In this document: piece by piece, positions 56,896 to 64,000 of the stretch
Layout of the letters: every line of letters begins with the position of its first letter
How positions within the stretch are numbered: position 1 is the first letter of the stretch
DNA from: BPJU01 sp964425225
GTDB taxonomy: Bacteria; Planctomycetota; Planctomycetia; Pirellulales; Pirellulaceae
Reading direction: 5' to 3'
Assembly (NCBI GenBank): GCA_964425225.1
Contig: CAYRMD010000012.1
Coordinates: forward strand, 15,851 to 79,850
Length of the DNA: 64,000 bases
Notes under the pieces: model-generated
The model's database searches: none
What the model was told of the DNA's origin: nothing
What the model saw: the letters and a program-made list of their open reading frames with translations, nothing else
Translations under genes and position numbers: made by a program

Positions 56896-58272
56896 ATGAT
56901 CGATTTGGTAGGGCGAGGGCGTGCGTGGACCTGTAGTGGGGTGACACGCCGGGATTTTCTGAAGGTAGGCACGCTTGGCGCTGTGGGGCTTACGTTGGCC
57001 GACTACTTAGCGGCTCGTGAGCAAGGCAGGATTGACCCCGCTAAGGATGACCGGGCGTGTATTATGATCTTCAATTTAGGTGCGCCGAGTCACATCGACA
57101 CGTTCGATCCTAAACCGGAAGCACCGGCTGAAATACGTGGTCCGTTTCGCACCATTTCCACCCGTTCGCCTGAGATTCATCTATCCGAGTTATTACCGCG
57201 CCACGCCCAGATAGCGGACAAGTTCTCCTTAGTGCGTTCTTGTTACCATACGGCGGCTGCGGTGCATGATGCCGGCTGGCAGATGATGCAAACCGGCCGG
57301 TTGTTCACCGGGGGAATTCAGACGCCGCATATCGGATCGGTGGTGGCATATTTGCGCGGTCGGAAAACCGATTTGCCCCCTTTTGTCGTGCTGCCGCAAA
57401 CGATGGGGCGCGGGGGAGGGAACTTACCGAATGGACAAGCGGGCGGCTTTCTCGGCAAAGCATATGACCCGTTTTCGTTGCAGGCCGATCCCTCTCAGCC
57501 AAATTTTAAGGTTCCTGATTTATTACCACCGCCGCAATTGGGTACGGCGCGACTGGAGCGGCGGCAAAAGATGCGGTCGGTCGTCGAAGGGGTTTTGAAG
57601 CAATTCGAGGCGAGCGAAACTGCAGCGCTTTTGGAGCAGAATTTTGAGGCCGCTTTTCGCATTATCACTAGCGAGCAAGCGCGAGCTGCTTTTGACTTGA
57701 CTCAGGAAAAACCAGCTGTCCGCGAACGCTACGGTATGAATCGTTTCGGTCAATGTTGCCTCTTGGCACGGCGGTTAATCGAAGCTGGTGTGCGATTTGT
57801 CACCATCAACACTTTCCTCACCGTGTTCGATGAAATCACTTGGGATATTCATGGCTCGAAGCCGTTCACCTCGATCGAGGGAATGCGCGATATCGTTGCT
57901 CCGATGTACGATCAGGCGTACAGCGCTTTGATCGAGGACCTTGATCAGCGGGGATTGTTGCCTACTACCCTGGTATGCAACTTAGCCGAATTCGGACGCA
58001 CGCCACGGATCAATCCTGCGGGAGGACGCGACCACTGGCCACAATGCTTCACCTGTTATTTTGCCGGTGGCGGTATCCAAGGCGGCCGCGCCGTCGGGCG
58101 AAGTGATCCCATTGGGGGCGTCCCAGCCGAACGCCCCGTGCAACCAGGTGATATCGCGGCGACGGTCTTTCATAGCCTCGGCTTTCGGTTGGAAACGCAT
58201 CTGCCTGGCCCAGCCGGTCGTCCCTTCCCGCTGGTCGATTTTGGATTTCGTGAAATTCACGAATTGTTTTGA
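56896..58272 (+). CDS. Tat-exported DUF1501 protein
   Basis: A 458-residue DUF1501 protein of the sulfatase-like fold family typical of planctomycetes. It has a Tat signal TRRDFLKVG at residues 17-25 followed by LGAVGLTLADYL. Conserved blocks are MIFNLGAPSHIDTFDPKP (about 57-74), VRSCYHTAAAVHDAGWQMMQTGR, RRLIEAGVRFVTINTF, NLAEFGRTPRIN and GRDHWPQCFTCYFAGGG. GGGAG precedes ATG 56896 by eight bases, and the longer frame from 56683 runs into the phosphodiesterase and is not used. It is followed by the DUF1549/DUF1553 gene after 122 bp. In planctomycetes these occur as a pair with an unknown joint role in the periplasm. Confidence 0.93.
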   Translation: MIDLVGRGRAWTCSGVTRRDFLKVGTLGAVGLTLADYLAAREQGRIDPAKDDRACIMIFNLGAPSHIDTFDPKPEAPAEIRGPFRTISTRSPEIHLSELLPRHAQIADKFSLVRSCYHTAAAVHDAGWQMMQTGRLFTGGIQTPHIGSVVAYLRGRKTDLPPFVVLPQTMGRGGGNLPNGQAGGFLGKAYDPFSLQADPSQPNFKVPDLLPPPQLGTARLERRQKMRSVVEGVLKQFEASETAALLEQNFEAAFRIITSEQARAAFDLTQEKPAVRERYGMNRFGQCCLLARRLIEAGVRFVTINTFLTVFDEITWDIHGSKPFTSIEGMRDIVAPMYDQAYSALIEDLDQRGLLPTTLVCNLAEFGRTPRINPAGGRDHWPQCFTCYFAGGGIQGGRAVGRSDPIGGVPAERPVQPGDIAATVFHSLGFRLETHLPGPAGRPFPLVDFGFREIHELF

Positions 58273-58394
58273 GAGCCAGTCCGTTTCATCAGGCTACCTC
58301 CAGAGACTGATGGACCTGCCTGTGCCCGAAAAGTAAACCGAACATCACTTCGTAAAGAAGACGGTTTGAACACGCTCCGAGGAGCAAAGTCCCA

Positions 58395-60884
58395 ATGAGA
58401 CGCTTTTTGTGGCAAACAACCGCCGCGTGTGTTGCGGCGTTTCTTGGTTGTTGTCCAAGTTTGGCTTTTGATTTTGTGGTGCTACCCACAGCGATTGATT
58501 TGGAAGGTCCGGGTGCCGAGCAGGAACTGGTGGTGCATCGCTGGACGGGGGAGCATTTGGGTGCGCCGATCTACGACGGCTTAACCATTGCAACGCAAGA
58601 TGAATCAATTGCTCTGGTTGACAATGGTGTCGTCCGTGCTGTTTCCCCAGGACAGACTCAAATTGCGGTCACCCATTCCCGCCAAACAATATGGGTTGAC
58701 GTCCGGGTGCGCCCCGGACCGGAACGGGGTGCGCGTCCGTCCTTTCGAAATGACGTGGAACCGATATTGGCAAAGGCCGGCTGCAACTCCGGAGCATGCC
58801 ATGGTGCCTTAGCAGGTAAGGGCGGCTTTAAGTTGACCCTCCGCGGTTACGATCCGTGGGTTGATTACGTCAATATTGTTCGGCAGCATCAAGGGCGCCG
58901 CGTCGAGCTGGCGGACCCAGGACGGAGCTTGATCTTGGCTAAACCCACAGGAGCATTGCCGCACAAAGGCGGCATACGTTTTGACGTCGACTCGCTTGAA
59001 TACCGAATCATCGCAGCGTGGATTGCCAACGGCGCGCCGCCACCCACCGATCAGGATCCAACCGTCGATCGGATCGAGATCCTACCCGAAGAAATGGAGC
59101 TCTTGCCTAACGATAAGGTTCGCTTTTTGGTGCGGGCCTACTATTCGGATGGAACAGTGCGCGATGTTACCCGGTGGTCGAAATTCCAATCAGCCGATGA
59201 GTCGATTATTCTCGTCTCGGACGATGGGCATGGTCAGGTAGTGGGCAGTGGTCGTGGAGCGGTAACTGCCTGGTTCGCCAGCCGCCTCGCGATAGCGCGC
59301 GTTACGGTGCCCTATCCTAATGAAGTTTCGGCCGAAGTATTCGCGTCGGCACCACGGCAGAATTTTATTGACGAGCTTGTGCTGGAACAATTGGAACGCC
59401 TGCGCTTACCACCCTCGCCTCCGGTCGATGACGCACAGTTCTTACGCCGCGTTTACCTGGACACCATCGGCCTCTTGCCCAGCGAAGCGGAGGTGGAGTC
59501 ATTTCTGGCCGACGAATCGCCATCGAAACGGGATCGCGTCATCGATCAATTACTCAGTCGGCCCGAGTTCGTCGATTATTGGACGTACAAGCTGTCAGAC
59601 GTGTTGTTGGTCAATGGCCAGTTGCTCCGTCCCGAGGCGGTCCGCTCGTTTTATATGTGGATCCGTAGCCAGGTCGCCCAGGATACTCCTTGGGATGAAT
59701 TTGTACGTGCGATCCTGACAGCCGAGGGAAGCACTTTCGAAAACGGAGCCACCAATTTTTACGCCTTGCACCAAGATCCGGAAAGTATGACGGAGAATGC
59801 GTGTCAGGCATTCTTAGGTCTGTCGATCGCCTGCGCTCGCTGTCACAATCATCCTTTGGAAAAATGGACGAACAACCAATACTACGCCATGGCCAACCTC
59901 TTTGCCCGGGTACGGTCGAAAGGTTGGGGAGGTGATCCTAGAAGTGGTGATGGTTGGCGTGTCGTTTACACTGTCGATAACGGCGAGTTGATTCAACCAC
60001 TTACGGGGAAACCGCAACCGCCTGCACCGCTGGATGGCGAGCCGTTGCCGTTCGATGCCCCGATCGACCGACGTGCCTATTTGGCAGAGTGGATGACGTC
60101 ACCAGCAAATCCCTATTTTTCCCGAGCCATTGCCAATCGGGTATGGGCCAATTTTTTCGGCGTCGGGCTGGTAGAACCGGTAGATGATATGCGCGTTACA
60201 AATCCGGCTCCCAACGAAGAATTGCTGGCAGCGTGTGCCCGGTATTTGGTGGATCATCAATTTGAGCTGAAATCATTGATCCGCGTGATCCTCCAGTCGG
60301 CCACGTACCAGCGCAGTAGTCACGCGCTGCCGGAAAACCGTCAGGAACGCCGTTACTTTTCGCGCTATTATCCACGACGTCTGATGGCGGAAGTGCTCCA
60401 TGACGCTATTGTCGCCGTGACCGATGTGCCTACGGAGTTTACCGAGCTATCGTATCCCGGCGCCGATCGCCAAAAAACCGACTTCTATCCGAAGGGAACG
60501 CGAGCGCTGCAGTTATACGATTCGGCGGTCGCGTCCTATTTCCTGGATAAATTCGGCCGCAACCAACGCATGATTACGTGCGAATGTGAACGATCCAACG
60601 AGCCAACGCTGGTGCAGGCGCTCCATTTGTCGAACGGAGATACGCTCAATGAGAAGTTGCGTGCACCAGGTAATCGTATTGATCAGTGGTTGGCCCAAGG
60701 GTTGAACAGTGATGAGCTGGTGCGGCGGGCTTATCTTGCGACCGTATGTCGCCCGCCCACCGATGAGGAACTGCGGCAATTGGTAGGAATGCTCGATCAA
60801 GGAGATCCCGGAGAAAAACGGGAAGCGATCGAAGACTTACTCTGGTCGTTGATGACCAGTCCGGAGTTCCTGCTGCAACATTAA
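58395..60884 (+). CDS. cytochrome-type DUF1549/DUF1553 protein with Ig-like (BIG2) N-terminus
   Basis: An 829-residue exported protein. Residues 1-24 form a signal peptide. Residues about 30-110 look like a bacterial Ig-like BIG2 domain (VVHRWTGEHLGAPIYDG, ALVDNGVVRAVSPGQTQIAV). A planctomycete cytochrome-like segment follows: PILAKAGCNSGACHGALAG, a CX4CH heme-binding variant with Cys130, Cys135 and His136. DUF1549 covers about 315-520, with ARCHNHPLEKW (CARCH, Cys480) as a second heme-type site, and DUF1553 about 570-820, with NRVWANFFGVGLVEP, LIRVILQSATYQRSS and QALHLSNGDTLNEKL. It probably binds heme in the periplasm. AGGAG lies nine bases before the ATG. The paired DUF1501 gene is just upstream. 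Confidence 0.92.
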   Translation: MRRFLWQTTAACVAAFLGCCPSLAFDFVVLPTAIDLEGPGAEQELVVHRWTGEHLGAPIYDGLTIATQDESIALVDNGVVRAVSPGQTQIAVTHSRQTIWVDVRVRPGPERGARPSFRNDVEPILAKAGCNSGACHGALAGKGGFKLTLRGYDPWVDYVNIVRQHQGRRVELADPGRSLILAKPTGALPHKGGIRFDVDSLEYRIIAAWIANGAPPPTDQDPTVDRIEILPEEMELLPNDKVRFLVRAYYSDGTVRDVTRWSKFQSADESIILVSDDGHGQVVGSGRGAVTAWFASRLAIARVTVPYPNEVSAEVFASAPRQNFIDELVLEQLERLRLPPSPPVDDAQFLRRVYLDTIGLLPSEAEVESFLADESPSKRDRVIDQLLSRPEFVDYWTYKLSDVLLVNGQLLRPEAVRSFYMWIRSQVAQDTPWDEFVRAILTAEGSTFENGATNFYALHQDPESMTENACQAFLGLSIACARCHNHPLEKWTNNQYYAMANLFARVRSKGWGGDPRSGDGWRVVYTVDNGELIQPLTGKPQPPAPLDGEPLPFDAPIDRRAYLAEWMTSPANPYFSRAIANRVWANFFGVGLVEPVDDMRVTNPAPNEELLAACARYLVDHQFELKSLIRVILQSATYQRSSHALPENRQERRYFSRYYPRRLMAEVLHDAIVAVTDVPTEFTELSYPGADRQKTDFYPKGTRALQLYDSAVASYFLDKFGRNQRMITCECERSNEPTLVQALHLSNGDTLNEKLRAPGNRIDQWLAQGLNSDELVRRAYLATVCRPPTDEELRQLVGMLDQGDPGEKREAIEDLLWSLMTSPEFLLQH

Positions 60885-60921
60885 ACCCAGTTATCCTTCA
60901 TGACTCGGGCCGGAGATCCCT

Positions 60922-63729
60922 ATGAAATCGGTTGCGCACTACCTAGCCTGCCTGCTGTGGTCGCTGATGGCAGTCACGGTGTCGGCCACCGAGGCGAACC
61001 AAGTCCAGTATGAGCGGGACGTGGCGCCGATCTTTCGCCTTTATTGCGTTAGTTGCCACAATGACCAGGATCGTGAAGGCGGGCTTTCCCTTGAGTCCTA
61101 TACGTCGTTGCTCGAGGGTGGTAAACACGGCCCGGTTGTCTCGCCCGGTCAACCAGAAAGCAGCCGCTTGTGGTTGTCCATTTCGGGAAAACGTCCGCCG
61201 GTCATGCCTCCCGACGGTGCAGAAGGCCCATCGGAAGCCAAACAACAATTGCTCCGACAATGGATCGAGCAGGGGGCTCTCGGGCCGGCGGGCAAGGAGC
61301 CGGATCGGCGGCGATTGAGGGTGCCGTCCTTGCCTGCTGCTCCCGACAGCGATCGGATGCTTACGGCCTTAGCCATAGCACCGAACGGTGCATCGGTGGC
61401 TATCGGGTACTTTGGAAGGGTCGTCGTACGCAAACTGGACTCCGAAGAGTTACGGTGGGCAGATGAGAAATTATCAGGTAAAGTCACGCGCCTTCGTTTT
61501 TCCCAAGATGGAAAATTCTTGGTAGCTGCCTCGGGTGTTTCGGGGCTTCATGGGGAAGCGGTGGTGTGGAATGTAGCCACAGGTGCCCGGGTTGCCCACT
61601 GCATTGGTCACAATGATCTTCTGTACGATGCTGCTTTATCGCCGGATAACAGTGGGTTGGCGACGTGCGGGTATGATCGAACGGCTATTCTGTGGGATAT
61701 GAGGACGCAGCAAGCCGTCCGGAGTTTTGCTGGCCACAACGGTCCGCTGTACTCGCTAGCTTTTAGCCCTCAGGGTGATGTTCTGGCAACGGCAAGTGCT
61801 GACGAAACCGTGAAGCTCTGGCAGATTTCTTCCGGCATCCGCCTTGATACTTTAAGCCAACCTGATGCGGAACAATACGCGGTGCTTGTCGATCCGGCGG
61901 GGCAATTTATCTTCGCGGCTGGTGCTGATCACCGTATCCGAAAATGGCGATTGCTCTCGCGCGAAAAACCTGTGATCAATCCGATTATCGAATCACGTTT
62001 TGCACACGAAGGCACAATTCTCTTTATGGAACTGTCGCGTTCTGGGGGACGTCTGGCAACTGCGGCCAGTGACGGAACCGTGAAAGTTTGGAATGCCGAG
62101 ACATTGCAAGAACAGCAAGCCTGGTCACTTGGCCAAGAGACCATCACGGCCCTAGCCTGGAGCCCCGACGAAACACGGCTGTTTATTGGTACATACGGTG
62201 GCTCTGTCGAACGGTTCACGGTGCCAAGCGCAGTGCAACAGTCGGCAAGTCCTCTTGCGCAGCTAGCTATGAGACCTCCGTCAGCGTCCGAAGAACAGTT
62301 TTCTTTCGAGGAGGAGGAGCCTAACGATTCAGTTCAACAAGCAATGACGATCAAGTTGCCGGCCAAGATCCGGGGAACGATCCATCAGCCTGACCGGCGC
62401 TCGGCAGATAGGGATGTTTTTCGCTTCAACACGCGGGCTGGCGAGCCGTGGGTGATTGAGGTGCGGGCCGCTTCCCACAAATCCCCGTTAGACTCGTTTA
62501 TTGAAGTGCGGGACGCCAATGGTGAAAAAGTGATGCGAGTACTCCTTCAAGCGGTGCGGAACAGCTATTTTACGTTTCGTGGTAAGGATTCTTATACCAG
62601 CGACGACTTTCGTTTGTATAACTGGGAAGAAATGGAGTTGAACGAATTTCTGTATGCAAATGGCGAAGTTGTAAGACTTTGGTTGTATCCACGCGGTCCC
62701 GATTCAGGATTCAAAGTCTATCCAGGATTCGGAAAGCGGCACACGTATTTTGACACACCCGCACTGGCTCATGCCTTGGGAGAACCTTGTTACATTGTAA
62801 GGCCAGTGGCGCCCGGCGAGCCGATTATCCCCAATGGTTTGCCAGTGTTTCCCGTGTTTTTCGAGAACGATGACGATAGTCTGCGCGAACTAGGTGCTGA
62901 TTCTCGGCTGCACTTTACGGCTCCTCAGGATGGAGAGTACTGTGTGGCGATTCGGGATGTACGGGGATTTCAAGGGCCGGAGTACCGATATGAGTTGATC
63001 GTACGAAGGGCTCAACCGGATTTCGAGGTATCGCTTCAAGGGACGCAGCCCACGATGGCGCGTGGCAGTGCTTGGGAGTTCACTTTGCTGGCTGAGCGAC
63101 GCGATGGGTTTGAAGGACCGATTGAAGTACATATCCAGGACCTTCCGCCCGGGATTCATGTAACTTCGCCGGTCATTATCGAAGCGGGTCAGTGGTCGGC
63201 GGCCGGCGTGCTATATGTGGATTCCGCGGCTGAAGAGCCTAGTGAAGAAGCTTGCCAGCGCGTTCGTCTCGTCGCGCGCGCGTGTATCGACGGCCAATGG
63301 CATGAAAAACAAGTTCGAGGCTCCTTCGGAACTATCCGACTCGCACCGCGGCCAAAAATCCTGGTTCGCATCGTGCCAGCCGATGAGGCGATTTCCAACA
63401 GCATCGAATCGCTACAAGGTCCCTACGAGTTCACTGTTGCACCCGGGCAAACCATCACTGCCAAGGTGGTGGTATCCCGTCAAGGTTATGACGGGCGCAT
63501 TCCCTTTGGCAATGAAGACTCCGGCAGAAATCTGCCTCATGGAGTGTACGTTGACAATATCGGTTTGAACGGATTGCTGATTGTCGAAGGAAGCACTGAA
63601 CGTGTGTTTTTCATTACAGCAGCCAAATGGGTGCCGGCACAAACACGGATGTTTCACTTGCGAGCACGTGTCGAAGGGGAACAGGCGTCTTGGCCGGCGA
63701 TTCTGCACGTGAAACCTGCTACACCCTAG
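60922..63729 (+). CDS. exported cytochrome-c-like WD40 protein with pre-peptidase-type C-terminus
   Basis: A 935-residue exported protein. Residues 1-22 form a signal peptide (LACLLWSLMAVTVSA). A PSCyt1-type cytochrome segment follows: APIFRLYCVSCHN, with CXXCH at Cys42-His46, GLSLESYTSLLEGG, and RPPVMPPDGA, likely including the Met ligand. Residues about 150-445 are WD40 repeats with endings such as VVWN, AILWD, VKLWQ, VKVWN. From about 480 a different, strand-rich part follows with EEEEPNDSVQQA and DVFRFNTRAGEPWVIEVR, as in bacterial pre-peptidase C-terminal domains. GGAG precedes the ATG. The third gene of the operon, starting 37 bp after the DUF1553 stop. A role as an electron-carrying scaffold is an inference. 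The stop is followed by 270 bp with no gene. Confidence 0.87.
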   Translation: MKSVAHYLACLLWSLMAVTVSATEANQVQYERDVAPIFRLYCVSCHNDQDREGGLSLESYTSLLEGGKHGPVVSPGQPESSRLWLSISGKRPPVMPPDGAEGPSEAKQQLLRQWIEQGALGPAGKEPDRRRLRVPSLPAAPDSDRMLTALAIAPNGASVAIGYFGRVVVRKLDSEELRWADEKLSGKVTRLRFSQDGKFLVAASGVSGLHGEAVVWNVATGARVAHCIGHNDLLYDAALSPDNSGLATCGYDRTAILWDMRTQQAVRSFAGHNGPLYSLAFSPQGDVLATASADETVKLWQISSGIRLDTLSQPDAEQYAVLVDPAGQFIFAAGADHRIRKWRLLSREKPVINPIIESRFAHEGTILFMELSRSGGRLATAASDGTVKVWNAETLQEQQAWSLGQETITALAWSPDETRLFIGTYGGSVERFTVPSAVQQSASPLAQLAMRPPSASEEQFSFEEEEPNDSVQQAMTIKLPAKIRGTIHQPDRRSADRDVFRFNTRAGEPWVIEVRAASHKSPLDSFIEVRDANGEKVMRVLLQAVRNSYFTFRGKDSYTSDDFRLYNWEEMELNEFLYANGEVVRLWLYPRGPDSGFKVYPGFGKRHTYFDTPALAHALGEPCYIVRPVAPGEPIIPNGLPVFPVFFENDDDSLRELGADSRLHFTAPQDGEYCVAIRDVRGFQGPEYRYELIVRRAQPDFEVSLQGTQPTMARGSAWEFTLLAERRDGFEGPIEVHIQDLPPGIHVTSPVIIEAGQWSAAGVLYVDSAAEEPSEEACQRVRLVARACIDGQWHEKQVRGSFGTIRLAPRPKILVRIVPADEAISNSIESLQGPYEFTVAPGQTITAKVVVSRQGYDGRIPFGNEDSGRNLPHGVYVDNIGLNGLLIVEGSTERVFFITAAKWVPAQTRMFHLRARVEGEQASWPAILHVKPATP

Positions 63730-64000
63730 TGCGCGAGTTGCTGATTGGCGACTTCAATCGCCACGATTACACTCTTTGGGAAAAACGTTTTGAAATCACA
63801 GCGCCCGCCTATCCCGGCCCTTGAGTCTCTCTAAAGTTTGCGGTGCGCCGCATCCCCGGTTGCCGGTAGACTACTTGAAAAGTCCCGAATCCAACCAAGT
63901 TGACTCACTGATGCACCGGGCTTTGCCGCGAAAGACGCGGTGGTTGTTTAAGGAACCTCTGCATAATTCGCCCGTATTGTACGGAACCTTTTAACAAGTC

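Noticed and set aside
63730..64000. Short open frame after the WD40 gene
   Set aside because: It overlaps the end of that gene in another frame and has no features of its own.

Overview
The window looks like chromosomal DNA of a planctomycete, most like the Pirellulales. The lineage call rests on gene content: a DUF1501 / DUF1549-DUF1553 / cytochrome-WD40 operon at the right end, a Tat-exported Gfo/Idh/MocA oxidoreductase, a secreted sulfatase, a PQQ-propeller lipoprotein, very large exported proteins of no known family, and long gene-poor spacers rich in dispersed repeats. There is no rRNA, CRISPR array, phage module or intact insertion sequence. The only tRNA found is tRNA-Val(UAC).

Layout. 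1-6.4 kb: the end of a possible cut gene, an MFS transporter, then three co-directional exported proteins (thioredoxin-like lipoprotein, PQQ propeller, sulfatase). 6.4-14.1 kb: a gene-poor stretch with tRNA-Val, a HEAT-repeat protein, a DJ-1/PfpI protein and a Tat-exported oxidoreductase with a clear terminator, separated by repeat-filled spacers. 14.1-19.4 kb: truB, an MmgE/PrpD protein, and a hemL-tsaB pair behind a good sigma-70-like promoter. 20-23 kb: a 104-aa conserved small protein, a cytosine-C5 methyltransferase that looks like Dnmt2 (tRNA) rather than a DNA methylase, and a divergent 460-aa unknown. 23.6-27.9 kb: a minus-strand operon of a GH38-like protein, cmk and plsC. 28.1-39.3 kb: a PilM-like protein, two single-pass membrane proteins with large Gly/Pro-rich inserts, and a 1250-aa secretin, together probably a type IV pilus/type II secretion-like envelope machine. 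39.6-43.7 kb: DUF423, a uronate-isomerase-like protein, an unknown protein with a terminator in its leader, and an inositol-monophosphatase-like enzyme. 44.4-54.7 kb: two giant exported proteins of 1097 and 2339 aa joined by an ATGA overlap; the second looks like two secreted proteins fused end to end. 54.7-56.8 kb: rimI, a repeat-rich gap and a YfcE-like phosphodiesterase. 56.9-63.7 kb: the DUF1501 / DUF1549-DUF1553 / cytochrome-WD40 operon.

The most unexpected structure is outside the genes. The spacers carry a mosaic family of MITE-like elements. Two copies of about 318 bp (7717-8035 and 43754-44070) have imperfect terminal inverted repeats, and related or partial copies lie near 12.5, 13.6-13.95 and 55.4-55.7 kb. 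Three copies of a 71-nt terminal module align without gaps. The other leading observations are the Dnmt2-like gene, the fused giant protein and the minus-strand terminator in the leader of the 233-aa gene.

Functions are assigned by motif recognition alone; no database search was possible.
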